Shown: positions 8,236 to 18,484 of the stretch, in pieces
Layout of the letters: the number at the start of each line of letters is the position of its first letter
How positions within the stretch are numbered: the first letter of the stretch is position 1
Assembly: GCA_913061315.1 (NCBI GenBank)
Contig: CAJXUC010000001.1
Coordinates: 136,197 to 190,446 of the forward strand
Source of the DNA: an uncultured Gammaproteobacteria bacterium
GTDB taxonomy: Bacteria > Pseudomonadota > Gammaproteobacteria > GCA-001735895
Reading direction: 5' to 3'
Length of the DNA: 54,250 nt
Position numbers and translations under genes: made by a program
Notes under the pieces: generated by a model
Seen by the model: only the letters and a program-made list of their open reading frames with translations
Told to the model about the DNA's origin: nothing
The model's database searches: none

Positions 8236-8982
8236 ATGAATAGCCAGCAAAGTAATCGATATAGCCGCCAAATTCGACTCGATCAAATAGGTGAGCTGGG
8301 TCAACAGACAATCATTGATTCAACCGTGTTAATTATCGGCATGGGTGGACTCGGATCACCTGCCGCTCTTTACCTTGCTGCTAGTGGTGTCGGAAAACTG
8401 GTTATTAGTGATTTTGACATCGTTGAAGAATCAAATTTACAACGTCAAATTATTCATACCAATCATGCGATTGGCAACAATAAAGTTGATTCAGCTAAAA
8501 GTAGCATTAAAGCGCTCAATCCTCATTGTGAAGTTGAAACAATTAATTATCAAATTGATGGTGATGAACTCAAGGAAATTATTAATCGAGTTGATCTAGT
8601 GCTCGACTGTAGCGATAATTTTCAAACCCGATTTGAAGTCAATCGCCATTGTGTTGAGTCTGCTAAGCCGCTTGTATCGGGTGCGGCAATTCGATTAGAA
8701 GGCCAAATTTTAAGCTATCAACCTAAATTAGAAGGCCCGTGTTATCAATGCCTTTACAGCGAAACAGTCTATGAGAATGCTGAAAGTTGTGAAATGGAAG
8801 GTATTTTGGGACCTGTAGTGGGTATCATTGGCACCATGCAAGCACTACAAGCGTTGATGATTTTGACAGATAATGCAGCGCCTTTAGTCGGTAAGCTGCT
8901 ACTATTTGATGCTGCCGTAATGGAGTGGCAACAAGTCAAGCTGTTGAAGAACCCAGAATGCCCCGTTTGTGCCGCTGACTAA
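8236..8982 (+). CDS. moeB: MoeB/ThiF/HesA-family adenylyltransferase
   Basis: 248 residues, the MoeB length without a rhodanese extension. It has the nucleotide-binding loop GMGGLGSPAALYLAASGVG, the aspartate-containing DFDIVEESNLQRQ, an invariant DCSDNFQTRFEVN segment, and two zinc-binding pairs, CYQC and CPVC near the C-terminus. The enzyme adenylates the Gly-Gly tail of MoaD/ThiS. It follows the FAD oxidoreductase on the same strand (73 bp gap) and is within 4 kb of moaD, its likely partner. ThiF (thiamine) is the main alternative; no thiamine genes are nearby. Confidence 0.87.
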   Translation: MNSQQSNRYSRQIRLDQIGELGQQTIIDSTVLIIGMGGLGSPAALYLAASGVGKLVISDFDIVEESNLQRQIIHTNHAIGNNKVDSAKSSIKALNPHCEVETINYQIDGDELKEIINRVDLVLDCSDNFQTRFEVNRHCVESAKPLVSGAAIRLEGQILSYQPKLEGPCYQCLYSETVYENAESCEMEGILGPVVGIIGTMQALQALMILTDNAAPLVGKLLLFDAAVMEWQQVKLLKNPECPVCAAD

Positions 8983-9049
8983 AAGCAAATCAAATTAATT
9001 AACCTATACAAATCCTAGCTGAACACTTGATCGAGTAGCCACTGAATTC

Positions 9050-10783
9050 ATGAATATCCGTAACCTGCTAAATCTTCGTGTGCGTGCCGCGATGACCGCA
9101 GCCAATATCCCTGAAAACTGTCAACCTATGGTCGCACTGGGCAAAAATCCACAGCATGGTGACTATCAGGCTAACTGCGCCATGGCCGCAGCCAAATTAA
9201 TGAAAACCAACCCACGAGCCCTGGCGGGGCGCATCCTTGAGAATTTGGATTTATCTGATATCGCTGACCATTGTGATATTGCTGGTCCTGGATTTATCAA
9301 TATCAAACTATCTGATCAATGGTTGTCAGATCAAGTTAATCGATTAGGTAAAGATATACATCGAGGTATTGAACAGGCGCAACAACCTCAAATAATCGTT
9401 ATCGATTACTCGGCGCCCAATTTAGCAAAAGAAATGCATGTTGGTCATTTGAGGTCATCCATTATGGGTGATGCTCTGGCTCGAATTTTTGAAGCGCAAG
9501 GGCACCGGGTAATACGCCAAAACCATGTCGGTGACTGGGGTACCCAGTTCGGTATGCTTATTACTCATTTACAAGATCAAATCGAACTCGATAGCGACGT
9601 CAAGCTGGCAGACCTCGAAGTTTTCTACCGGGAATCAAAAGTCCGTTTTGATGCTGAAGTAGTTTTTGCAGAGCGTGCCCGCGGCAATGTTGTCAAGCTA
9701 CAAAATGGTGATGATGACGCACTCGCCATGTGGAAACGATTTATTGATATTTCAGTGGCCCACAGTGAAGAAGTCTACAGTAAGCTCAATGTCACTCTTA
9801 AACACAGCGACATTTATGCTGAAAGCGCTTATAACAAAGCGCTACCCGGTATTATTAAAACCTTGAAAGACAAAGGTCTGGCCGTTGAAAATCAAGGTGC
9901 ACAAGTAGTTTTTCTAGACGATATGATCGACAAAGAAGGTGATCCACTGGGCATGATAGTGCAAAAGTCAGACGGCGGTTTTCTCTATTCGACGACAGAT
10001 TTGGCGGCAGTTGATTATCGTTGTAATACACTAATGGCTGACCGCTGCCTTTACTTCATTGATGCGCGTCAATCATTGCACATGAAACAGGTCTATGCCG
10101 TGAGTCGTAAGGCGGGTTTTGCCACCGATCATTGTACGCTCGAGCACCATGCCTTTGGCACCATGATGGGTGAAGATGGAAAGCCTTTTAAAACCCGCAG
10201 TGGTGATACCATAAAACTTAGCGCATTGCTGGACGAAGCTGTCGTCAGGGCAATGCAATTATTATCTGACAAAGCTTCGGATTTAAGCTCGGCTGAATCT
10301 GCTGAGGCCGCACGCAAAATTGGCATTGGCGCAGTAAAGTACGCTGACCTAGCTAAAACTCGAACCAACGACTACATATTTAGTTGGGATAGCATGCTCA
10401 GCTTTGAGGGCAATACCGCACCTTATCTTCAGTATGCCTATACTCGAATCAAGAGTATTTTCCGCAAGGCCAACTTAAATGCCGAATTAATCACTGGAGA
10501 AATCATTGCGACGGAACCCGCTGAGAAGGCACTAACACTTAAATTATTACAATTTGGCGAAGCAATTGATCAGGTAGCGCTAGATGCTTATCCGCATCAG
10601 CTTTGCAGTTATCTCTATGAACTTTCAAGTTTGTACATGAAGTTCTATGAAGTCTGTCCAATCCTGCGCAGTGACATCTCAGTTGAGATACGCAATAGCC
10701 GGCTTCAACTAAGTAACGTCAGCGCCACTACGCTTAGAAGTGGGCTAGATTTACTCGGCATCGAGGTAATGGAAAGAATGTAG
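9050..10783 (+). CDS. argS: Arginyl-tRNA synthetase
   Basis: 577 residues, the usual bacterial ArgRS length. An N-terminal additional domain (about 1-90) is followed by the class I catalytic domain with [13 protein letters not shown] (HIGH-equivalent HVGH at 130-133). As in many ArgRS, no canonical KMSK is seen; the loop reads [12 protein letters not shown]-terminal DALR anticodon-binding domain follows, ending [25 protein letters not shown]. Attaches arginine to tRNA-Arg in the cytoplasm. Followed by a SPOR-domain gene as in many gammaproteobacteria. Confidence 0.97.
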   Translation: MNIRNLLNLRVRAAMTAANIPENCQPMVALGKNPQHGDYQANCAMAAAKLMKTNPRALAGRILENLDLSDIADHCDIAGPGFINIKLSDQWLSDQVNRLGKDIHRGIEQAQQPQIIVIDYSAPNLAKEMHVGHLRSSIMGDALARIFEAQGHRVIRQNHVGDWGTQFGMLITHLQDQIELDSDVKLADLEVFYRESKVRFDAEVVFAERARGNVVKLQNGDDDALAMWKRFIDISVAHSEEVYSKLNVTLKHSDIYAESAYNKALPGIIKTLKDKGLAVENQGAQVVFLDDMIDKEGDPLGMIVQKSDGGFLYSTTDLAAVDYRCNTLMADRCLYFIDARQSLHMKQVYAVSRKAGFATDHCTLEHHAFGTMMGEDGKPFKTRSGDTIKLSALLDEAVVRAMQLLSDKASDLSSAESAEAARKIGIGAVKYADLAKTRTNDYIFSWDSMLSFEGNTAPYLQYAYTRIKSIFRKANLNAELITGEIIATEPAEKALTLKLLQFGEAIDQVALDAYPHQLCSYLYELSSLYMKFYEVCPILRSDISVEIRNSRLQLSNVSATTLRSGLDLLGIEVMERM

Positions 10784-10923
10784 GTGACCCCAAAGTAGAT
10801 GAGTCCTTTAGAAATAACTTTAATCCATGTAATATTTGTTTATATTTAATTTTTCCTCACTCGGTATGCCATCCTTGCAAAAGCCTAATTTCGATTTATT
10901 GCAACTATTAGCGAACAAACACA

Positions 10924-11421
10924 ATGACTGCGAGTAAATCTAGTCGGCCTTGGGTTTGGATAAGCTTATTTCTCATGTTGGGTTTGTTTGCTGCTGGTAT
11001 TCTTTACCTTGATAGCCAAATCGTTAAAAGCAGTAAAGCAAACGCTAAAAAGCCCGAAGTTACAACCAATAAGCCAAAGCCTAAAATAGATTTTTATACG
11101 GTCTTAGAAGATCGTGTGATGGACATACCCGTGCCAAAAGACGATGTTGACGGCCTCAAAAACCCTTCTATTAACAAATTGGCCATAACGATGCTGACGC
11201 TTCAGGCTGGCTCATTTAAAAGTGCGCTTGATGCCGACAGTCGCAAAGCCGAGCTGGCATTTTTAGGTCTAGAAGCAAAAGTGAACTCAGTCAATGTCAA
11301 TGGCTCGACTTGGTACCGCGTCGTACTGGGACCCTTTGAATCGAATAGTGACATTTCAAGAACAAAAAACCTGTTGCACGAAAGTAATATTAAGTACGTG
11401 CAGCGGAGTGTTGTTCAGTAG
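10924..11421 (+). CDS. SPOR-domain protein (FtsN-like, argS-linked)
   Basis: 165 residues: short cytoplasmic N-terminus, one transmembrane helix (about 10-29), a Lys/Pro-rich linker, and a C-terminal SPOR domain (about 93-163, starting TLQAGSFKSALDADSRKAEL, with WYRVVLGPFE). SPOR domains bind denuded septal peptidoglycan, so it should localise to the division site. The position after argS is conserved in gammaproteobacteria, where hslVU often follows; here a lytic transglycosylase gene starts 26 bp later instead, an interesting functional match since such enzymes create denuded glycans. Confidence 0.85.
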   Translation: MTASKSSRPWVWISLFLMLGLFAAGILYLDSQIVKSSKANAKKPEVTTNKPKPKIDFYTVLEDRVMDIPVPKDDVDGLKNPSINKLAITMLTLQAGSFKSALDADSRKAELAFLGLEAKVNSVNVNGSTWYRVVLGPFESNSDISRTKNLLHESNIKYVQRSVVQ

Positions 11422-11447
11422 CAATAATATTAAGGCGACTATAAAGA

Positions 11448-12482
11448 GTGAAATTAAAGCAAAAAATATTAGAAGTCTTCCTTTTTTTATTCACGCTATT
11501 GATTCTACCGTTGTCTTTAGACGCCAATGAAATTGACCTTTCTCAGTACGAAGTAGATGTACAGAATGTATTGTTGGATATGGCGGTTAAAGACCCCACT
11601 ATTTTATCCTTAAGCCAGGATGAAAATAGCAGCGTAATCGTTGACTTTAGGCAGGGTATTATTGAAGTTAATGCTAACAGTCTGCAAGCCTTAAAAAAAT
11701 CTATTGTTAAAACGTTGCTAACGCAAGTTGATCCTAATGATATCGACCCCAATACAGCTCATGATTTTGGTTTGCAATCAAAATCAGGTAAGCCTTTCTT
11801 TTATAAACAAATTTTAGATCAAGAAAAAAAAGCAATTTACACTAATTGGCGCGCTTTACGTTTTGCTGATTATTTAATTGCCAGCAGCAGTCGCGACTTC
11901 AAAGATAATTATAAAGTCAGGATCTATCTAACCAGTGATCACACCACAATATCTAGCGTAAAATACTATGACTTGATTGCCGCCGCTAGTCGCCGTCATC
12001 AAGTGCCTATCTCTCTAGTTTATGGCGTAATTGAAACCGAGTCAGCGTTTAACCCCAAAGCGCGCTCAGGCTCTAATGCCATCGGTTTAATGCAGATTCT
12101 ACAGCGTCAAGCAGGCAGAGAATACTTTCAGCGTATCGAAGGTTACGATCATGTACCAAGTGAATCCTATCTATTTAATACCGCTAATAATGTCGAAGTA
12201 GGCACCGCTTATTTAGCCATTCTGGCTAATCGTTACTTATATAAAATAAAGCATGCTACGACTCGTCAATATGCCGTTATTGCTAGCTATAACGGTGGTG
12301 CAGGCAATTTGTTTAAAAGCTTAAGTCCTAGTGGCAATAAGGCAAAAGCAATTAATCGATTAAACAGGATGAGCCCACCCGAAGCGTATCGGTTTATTAC
12401 TCAGCGCCATAATCGTGAAGAAACGCGTAACTATTTAAAACGGGTAAAATCCTACCAAAAAAAATATGAACACTTAGATTAA
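11448..12482 (+). CDS. Periplasmic lytic murein transglycosylase (MltC/Slt-type SLT domain)
   Basis: 344 residues beginning at a GTG with a signal-peptide-like N-terminus (FLFLFTLLILPLSLDA). The N-terminal half resembles the MltC accessory domain. The C-terminal SLT domain starts near residue 172 with YYDLIAAASRRHQVP and has the catalytic glutamate in IETESAFNPKARSG (E198), then AIGLMQI and AVIASYNGGAG. It cleaves glycan strands to 1,6-anhydro products. No lipobox cysteine is visible after the signal, unlike E. coli MltC, so it may be soluble. It starts 26 bp after the SPOR gene and is probably co-transcribed. Confidence 0.87.
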   Translation: MKLKQKILEVFLFLFTLLILPLSLDANEIDLSQYEVDVQNVLLDMAVKDPTILSLSQDENSSVIVDFRQGIIEVNANSLQALKKSIVKTLLTQVDPNDIDPNTAHDFGLQSKSGKPFFYKQILDQEKKAIYTNWRALRFADYLIASSSRDFKDNYKVRIYLTSDHTTISSVKYYDLIAAASRRHQVPISLVYGVIETESAFNPKARSGSNAIGLMQILQRQAGREYFQRIEGYDHVPSESYLFNTANNVEVGTAYLAILANRYLYKIKHATTRQYAVIASYNGGAGNLFKSLSPSGNKAKAINRLNRMSPPEAYRFITQRHNREETRNYLKRVKSYQKKYEHLD

Positions 12483-12525
12483 ATTGTTGAAATGATTCTA
12501 ATAGTTGTATTAATCTTGTAATATA

Positions 12526-13221
12526 TTACCGATATAAGTCTCTCAAAAACCAATCAGGAATTTTAGTCCGAGCCTGATTCAACTGATGTTCATGGTCACG
12601 AAAATCGGCACAATGTGATTCAACTAGATGCCAAAATCTAGAAGAATGGTTCATGTGCTGGGTATGGCAAAGCTCGTGAATCATTAAGTACCCAGCGGTA
12701 TCCCGGGGTAAGAAGAGTAACTGATCATTCACGGTAATGGTGCCGGAACTAGAGCAACTGCCCCAGCGTGTCTTTTGGCTTCGAATACTGATCTTTTGGT
12801 AGCTTAGCCCCGTTTGCTGAGATAGTTGTTCAAGTAATGGTGGCAGTAGTCGCCAAGCTTTTTGTCGTATCCAGCTTCGCAGTTGCCATACGCTATGGGC
12901 TTGCTGCTCAGTAACGTCATTGCTCGAAGTAATGACTATTTGATGGGCACTACTAGTGGCTAATGGTTGCTTATATACTACTGGCCAGTGACTCCCATCA
13001 AAAGCCAGTTGAATGTTGTCTGGTAGAACAGGTTCTGCTGATTGATGTTTTTGTAGTTGCGTCTCAATCCACTGAGTATGCCGTTTCAACAGCTCAGGTA
13101 CGGCCCTTTTGGGGAAGCGGGGAGGAATGATGACTTCCAAGCCCCCAAAGGGCTTTATTCGCAGTTTAGGGTGTTTCACTCGGCTCGATACGCGAAGAGA
13201 GTAATCAAAAGGTGTATTCAT
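12526..13221 (-). CDS. YgjP-like M48-family (DUF45) metallopeptidase
   Basis: About 231 residues from the ATG at 13219-13221, whose product begins MNTPFDYSLRVSSRVKHPKL as in the family. An ATG at 13249-13251 would add ten residues and overlap the hrpA start. The C-terminal zinc motif is MIHELCHTQHMNHSSRFW (HExxH plus a downstream His), preceded by SQKTRWGSCSSSGTI, the family signature. Members are SprT-like cytoplasmic proteins often found beside restriction or helicase genes; their substrates are not established. Divergent from hrpA, with only 28 bp between the chosen starts. Confidence 0.88.
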   Translation of the reverse strand: MNTPFDYSLRVSSRVKHPKLRIKPFGGLEVIIPPRFPKRAVPELLKRHTQWIETQLQKHQSAEPVLPDNIQLAFDGSHWPVVYKQPLATSSAHQIVITSSNDVTEQQAHSVWQLRSWIRQKAWRLLPPLLEQLSQQTGLSYQKISIRSQKTRWGSCSSSGTITVNDQLLFLPRDTAGYLMIHELCHTQHMNHSSRFWHLVESHCADFRDHEHQLNQARTKIPDWFLRDLYR

Positions 13222-13249
13222 CTTGCTAACCAGTTTAGAATCGCTCGCC

Positions 13250-16200
13250 ATGTCACATCAACCCTCATTCGAATCTCAAATTTTACAGCATTGCTACGGT
13301 TCTGATCGAGCAAAGTTGCTGCAGCTGTTAAAAAAAGCGCGTCGATTTAAAAATGACGACAAGTTCAGACAAGCTCTAGTGTCGTCGATACAAGCTTCGA
13401 CTGAAACAGTCAAGGCTCGACACCAACAAAGGCCCCAATCGCAACTTGATCAAAGTCTGCCTTTTTACGATCATCAGCAAGAACTCGCCGAAGCCATTAC
13501 CGCCAATCAGGTCATCATAGTGTGTGGCGAAACGGGTTCAGGCAAAACAACTCAGTTACCACAATTGTGCATAGACCTTGGGTTAGCAGACTATGGCATG
13601 ATCGGCCACACCCAGCCACGTCGAATAGCCGCGCAGAGTGTTTGTAATCGAATCGCTGAAGAGTTAAAAAGCGAAGTGGGTGCTGCCGTTGGTTACAAAA
13701 TTCGTTTTGGTGACCACTCTAGCAGTAAAGGCTATATTAAATTAATGACGGATGGCATTTTGCTTGCCGAAGTTCAGAATGATCGACTGCTGAATCAATA
13801 CTCAACCATCATCATCGATGAAGCGCACGAACGCAGTTTGAACATTGATTTACTGCTTGGTTATATCAAGCTAATACTAGCCAAGCGGCCCGATCTTAAA
13901 GTTATTGTGACTTCAGCAACGATTGACCCAGAACGATTTTCAAACTATTTTAATCAGGCACCAATACTCAACATCAGTGGCCGTACCTTTCCAGTCGAGA
14001 TGCGCTATCGTGCGCCTGCTCAAGACGATCGTGATCAAAATCAGGCATTAGTCGAAGCCGTAGAAGAGCTCACTCTGGCGGGCAAAGAAGATATATTGGT
14101 TTTTTTCTCGGGTGAACGTCAAATTAGAGAGGCGGCTGATAAGCTATCGAAAATATTTCATCAAGACTACGACATACTGCCACTTTATTCTCGGCTCAGT
14201 CAGGGTGACCAACAACGGATATTTCAGCGCCACACTAAAAAGCGTATCGTTCTCGCTACTAATGTTGCCGAGACGTCATTAACAGTTCCAGGCATTCGAT
14301 ACGTGATTGATACCGGGCTGGCTCGGTTGTCGCGCTATTCATGGCGGTCACGCATTCAGCGGTTGCCCATTGAGAAGATATCGCAGGCCTCGGCCAACCA
14401 ACGCAGCGGACGTTGTGGGCGCACCGCACCCGGTATTTGTATTCGACTTTATGAAGAGGAGGATTTTAACTCGCGGACTGAATTTACTGAACCTGAAATT
14501 CTCAGAACCAATCTTGCCTCGGTTATTTTACAAATGGATGGGCTCAATTTGAGTTCGATTAATGCCTTTGATTTTGTAGAAAGCCCGGACAGTCGTTTAA
14601 TCAATGACGGTTATCGTCTGTTATTCGAGTTACAAGCAACTGATAAAGACGATCGAATTTTAAAGTTGGGCCGAGAAATAGCCTCATTGCCAGTCGACCC
14701 AAGACTTGCAGCTATGCTCATTAGAGGGCAGCAATTAAACTGTCTGAGTGAGGCTCTAGTAATCGTGAGTGCCTTATCGATTCAAGATCCACGTGATTCT
14801 AGCGTCGACAATCGACAGTCTGCTCAACAAAAGCATGCTGTCTGGCAGGATGAGCATTCTGACTTTTTATTCTGGATCAATCTATGGTCAGAGTTAAAGC
14901 AGCAACAGACTGAGTTGTCGCGAAATCAGTTTTCAAAATGGTGCAAAAAGCAATTTTTATCCTACCCTAGAATTCGAGAATGGCAAGACATTCACTCCCA
15001 ACTAAAGCAGCAGTTAAAGCGTCATTTTGCGCCAGAGAAAAATGGGTTTAATACCACTGAATCAAACGCCGACTCAATCCATCGTGCAATATTTGCAGGT
15101 ATTCCTAGCCATATTGCTAGTTTTGATGGAACCGATACAGCCAAAAAACAATTTCAGGCAACGCGTGATAGACAGTTGCTTATTTTCCCTGGATCGGGTC
15201 TTGCACGCAAAACACCCCAATGGATTATGGCTTTCTCTCTTATCGAAACAACGCGGTTATTTGCGCATGGCGTAGCTCGGTTTAATACGCAATGGGCTAT
15301 GCAGGATGCCAGTCATTTACATCAATATGAGCATTATGACCCGCATTGGCAAGCCCGCCAGGGGCGTGTGGCAGCGTTTCGTAATACGCGCATTTATGGA
15401 TTGTTGATTGAAGGCGGAAAGCGAGTTAATTTTGCGACTATTGATCCAGTTCAATCGCGAAAGCTTTTCATACAGAGGGCATTAGTAGAAGGTGACTACC
15501 GCACCACTAATCCTGTGATTCGCGCTAACCGGCAGCTCATCGATCATTATCAAAAGCAGGAAGACAAGCATCGTCGTCGTGATATTTTAATTAGCGACCA
15601 GCAACTATTCCATTTCTATGATCAGCAGTTGCCGGCACAAATAGTCGATGCACCTAATTTTGAGACTTGGTTTAAGCAGCAACCCAAAGACACACGCGGT
15701 TTGCTGCTGCTGACTGAAGATAGCTTGGTTGAAGAAGTCATTGACGAAGATGATGGAACGGGTTTTCCAACCGAATTAAACGTGCGTAATCAAGTGCTTC
15801 AGCTCGACTATGTATTTGATCCTGCTAGTGAGTTTGATGGTGTAACAGTCCGCATACCGTTAGTGTTACTTAATCAATTTAAATCGAGTGATTTTGACTG
15901 GTTAGTACCTGGATTGTTAAAACAAAAAATTGAAGGGCTGTTGCGCAGTCTACCGAGATTGGTTCGCAAAAACTTTATTCCCGTTAGTGACTTTGCCGTG
16001 GCTTGTTTTGAACGGTTGAATGCTCCTGATGGCAGAGAAAATTTATACCAAACACTTCAAAAATCACTGCATCAAATGACGGGTGTTCAAGTTAAAGAGT
16101 CGGACTGGCAGCTTCATCAGCTCGACCCTCACCTGCAAATGCACTATTGGCTAGAAGACTGTGGGGACTGTTTAGAACAATCACATAGTCTTGAGGCATT

Positions 16201-17158
16201 GCAGGAAAAGTTTGGCAACCAAGCCAACCAGCATTTTGAACAGCAGGTTCAGCACGACGAAACACTAACCCAAAGTGGCCTGACTAACTGGGATTTTGGT
16301 GACTGGAGCTCAACAGTCGAAATACAGCAAAAAGATTCTGTCAACCAAGGACAGATGATCTATAGTTATCCAGCACTTGTTGATTATGAAGACTCGGTTG
16401 CGATTGAGTTATATGAAACATCCACCGATGCAGCGTTTTACCATGCAACAGGCATAGCCAGGCTAATTTATCTGCAGCTCTCTCAGACTATAAAATATCT
16501 TCGCAAAAACCTACCTAAAATAGATCAAAGTTCGCTCATGTATAGTGCCATAGCAAGTAAATCAGAGCTTATTGAAGACTTAATACTCGCGAGTATTTTT
16601 GATTGCTTCCTGAATGCTCAACTACCTGATAGCGATCAAAGTTTCTCGAATTGTCTAACGCAAAACCAAAACCAATTTATTGATCATGCCAATCAACTAG
16701 CCGAGTTAACTCATCAGGTTCTAACTCAGTACCGAGTCGCCATGAACGCTATCGCCAACTCATCACTACCTGCAAATCATCGCTCTGACATGACCGAGCA
16801 ATGTGGAAACCTTGTTTACGATGGTTTTTTACGTGACGTATCAATATCAAATCTGTCTCGCCTACCGGCCTATTTTCAAGCCATACAAAAGCGTATTACA
16901 AACTTTAAGATGGGGTCAGCTCGAATCGAAGAGGGGCATTTACTCATTCGAAAATTCTGGAATCAATATCTTCATCTCAGTGAAAGTGAATCACCATTAA
17001 ATCAAGACGATATAACCAAAATAGACCAACTGCGTTGGATGATAGAAGAATTCAGAATGGCCAGCTTTGCTCAACCAATGAAAACAAAAACGCCCGTATC
17101 GGAGAAAAAGCTACTGACATTAATTGCGTCAATTCAGGTGCCTGGCAGGCCTAGGTAA
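13250..17158 (+). CDS. hrpA: ATP-dependent RNA helicase HrpA
   Basis: About 1302 residues from the ATG at 13250 (an in-frame ATG at 13223 adds nine), matching the size of proteobacterial HrpA. DEAH-box motifs are present in order: GETGSGKTTQ (motif I), TQPRRIAA (Ia), DEAHERS (II), TSATID (III), LATNVAETSLTVPG (V) and QRSGRCGRTAPG (VI). Helicase-associated and OB-fold regions follow, then the long HrpA-specific C-terminal half. In E. coli HrpA acts in rescue of stalled or colliding ribosomes and mRNA processing. Divergent from the YgjP-like gene. Confidence 0.96.
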   Translation: MSHQPSFESQILQHCYGSDRAKLLQLLKKARRFKNDDKFRQALVSSIQASTETVKARHQQRPQSQLDQSLPFYDHQQELAEAITANQVIIVCGETGSGKTTQLPQLCIDLGLADYGMIGHTQPRRIAAQSVCNRIAEELKSEVGAAVGYKIRFGDHSSSKGYIKLMTDGILLAEVQNDRLLNQYSTIIIDEAHERSLNIDLLLGYIKLILAKRPDLKVIVTSATIDPERFSNYFNQAPILNISGRTFPVEMRYRAPAQDDRDQNQALVEAVEELTLAGKEDILVFFSGERQIREAADKLSKIFHQDYDILPLYSRLSQGDQQRIFQRHTKKRIVLATNVAETSLTVPGIRYVIDTGLARLSRYSWRSRIQRLPIEKISQASANQRSGRCGRTAPGICIRLYEEEDFNSRTEFTEPEILRTNLASVILQMDGLNLSSINAFDFVESPDSRLINDGYRLLFELQATDKDDRILKLGREIASLPVDPRLAAMLIRGQQLNCLSEALVIVSALSIQDPRDSSVDNRQSAQQKHAVWQDEHSDFLFWINLWSELKQQQTELSRNQFSKWCKKQFLSYPRIREWQDIHSQLKQQLKRHFAPEKNGFNTTESNADSIHRAIFAGIPSHIASFDGTDTAKKQFQATRDRQLLIFPGSGLARKTPQWIMAFSLIETTRLFAHGVARFNTQWAMQDASHLHQYEHYDPHWQARQGRVAAFRNTRIYGLLIEGGKRVNFATIDPVQSRKLFIQRALVEGDYRTTNPVIRANRQLIDHYQKQEDKHRRRDILISDQQLFHFYDQQLPAQIVDAPNFETWFKQQPKDTRGLLLLTEDSLVEEVIDEDDGTGFPTELNVRNQVLQLDYVFDPASEFDGVTVRIPLVLLNQFKSSDFDWLVPGLLKQKIEGLLRSLPRLVRKNFIPVSDFAVACFERLNAPDGRENLYQTLQKSLHQMTGVQVKESDWQLHQLDPHLQMHYWLEDCGDCLEQSHSLEALQEKFGNQANQHFEQQVQHDETLTQSGLTNWDFGDWSSTVEIQQKDSVNQGQMIYSYPALVDYEDSVAIELYETSTDAAFYHATGIARLIYLQLSQTIKYLRKNLPKIDQSSLMYSAIASKSELIEDLILASIFDCFLNAQLPDSDQSFSNCLTQNQNQFIDHANQLAELTHQVLTQYRVAMNAIANSSLPANHRSDMTEQCGNLVYDGFLRDVSISNLSRLPAYFQAIQKRITNFKMGSARIEEGHLLIRKFWNQYLHLSESESPLNQDDITKIDQLRWMIEEFRMASFAQPMKTKTPVSEKKLLTLIASIQVPGRPR

Positions 17159-17213
17159 TGTTAGACTATCATTTAACAATTATAATAAAGACCTAACCAT
17201 AGAGGCAAAACCC

Positions 17214-18452
17214 ATGAATAACTGCGACACGCCTCAAGTTCCTCTCGTTTCCTATGACGACGCATTAAGTTCATTACTGAGCCAGGTTACAGCGACGCAA
17301 ACTGTTGAAATCAAACCATTACTCGAAACGTTAAGTCGAATTTTGGCGCAATCAATTCAATCGACTATTAACGTACCCCCTGCTGATAATTCAGCAATGG
17401 ATGGTTATGCGATTAACACCGACGATATTGCTACTATTGGGATAACCAAATTAAGCGTGTCTCAACGAATTGCAGCGGGCGACGCGGGTCAAACGCTCAA
17501 GTTGGGCACCGCTGCAAGAATATTTACGGGGGCACCGATTCCACCGGGAGCTAATGCGGTCATCATGCAAGAGCAGGTTGAAACAATCGCTGACAGCATT
17601 GAATTTGAGGTTCGACCAACCAATCAACAAAACATACGACCTGCGGGTAATGACATAAAGGTCAACGATAATATTTTAGACCAGGGCAGCCTATTACGGC
17701 CTCAGGCACTGGGACTTGCAGCGTCGGTTGGTTTGCAATCATTGCCCGTATATCAAAAAATACGAGTGGGCATATTTTTCACAGGTGATGAGCTAGTCGA
17801 ACCCGGTCAAGCTTTAGCGCCTGGAAAAATTTATGATTCAAATCGCTATACATTGCACGGCCTGCTTCAGAAGCTCGGTTGCGAGATAGTCGACCTAGGT
17901 TTAGTTGGCGATACACTTGAAGCAACCAAAGCCGCTATGCTTGAAGCCACTGAAAAAGCCGATTTGGTTGTGACCTGTGGTGGCGTCTCCGTCGGTGAAG
18001 AAGACCATGTGCGAATTGCGATTGAGCAATTGGGCGACTTACATTTATGGCGTTTGGCGATTAAACCAGGCAAACCTTTAGCCTTTGGGAAAATAAACCA
18101 TACTCCTTTTATTGGTCTACCGGGAAATCCTGTCTCCGTATTCGCTACTTTTATGCTGTTCGTCAGTCCAGTGATAAAGACCCTACAAGGTAGGCAATGG
18201 AAAAAGGCCACCGCTATTCCTGTCACAGCCGGATTCAATTGGCCCAAACCGGATAGCAGGCGAGAGTTTTTACGAGCACGACTAGAGCAGGATGATAGCC
18301 TTGGTCTGGTGGCTCGTATTTATCCTAATCAAGACTCAGGTGTTTTGACTTCGACCGATTGGGCGCAGGGTTTTGTTGAAATTGCAGAGGGTGCGACAGT
18401 CACAGCCGGTAATAAGGTTAACTATCTTCCATTCTCTGAATTTCTCGATTGA
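17214..18452 (+). CDS. moeA: Molybdopterin molybdenumtransferase MoeA (second copy)
   Basis: About 412 residues from the ATG at 17214, preceded by AGAGG eight to nine bases upstream. A longer in-frame start at 17124 would overlap hrpA and lacks family similarity. Contains NSAMDGYA, FFTGDELVEPG, TCGGVSVGEEDHV and GLPGNPVSVFATF. It differs from the 4.9-6.2 kb copy at many positions but keeps every signature, so both are likely active. It is followed by moaE 32 bp downstream, a normal Moco pairing, so this may be the housekeeping molybdenum copy (inference). Confidence 0.93.
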   Translation: MNNCDTPQVPLVSYDDALSSLLSQVTATQTVEIKPLLETLSRILAQSIQSTINVPPADNSAMDGYAINTDDIATIGITKLSVSQRIAAGDAGQTLKLGTAARIFTGAPIPPGANAVIMQEQVETIADSIEFEVRPTNQQNIRPAGNDIKVNDNILDQGSLLRPQALGLAASVGLQSLPVYQKIRVGIFFTGDELVEPGQALAPGKIYDSNRYTLHGLLQKLGCEIVDLGLVGDTLEATKAAMLEATEKADLVVTCGGVSVGEEDHVRIAIEQLGDLHLWRLAIKPGKPLAFGKINHTPFIGLPGNPVSVFATFMLFVSPVIKTLQGRQWKKATAIPVTAGFNWPKPDSRREFLRARLEQDDSLGLVARIYPNQDSGVLTSTDWAQGFVEIAEGATVTAGNKVNYLPFSEFLD

Positions 18453-18484
18453 ATTAAGGGCAACCAGTTCTTTAGGCCACTAAG

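Noticed and set aside
13223..13251. Longer starts for hrpA (13223) and the YgjP-like gene (13251)
   Set aside because: They would overlap divergently. The family-like N-termini begin at 13250 (hrpA) and 13221 (YgjP-like).
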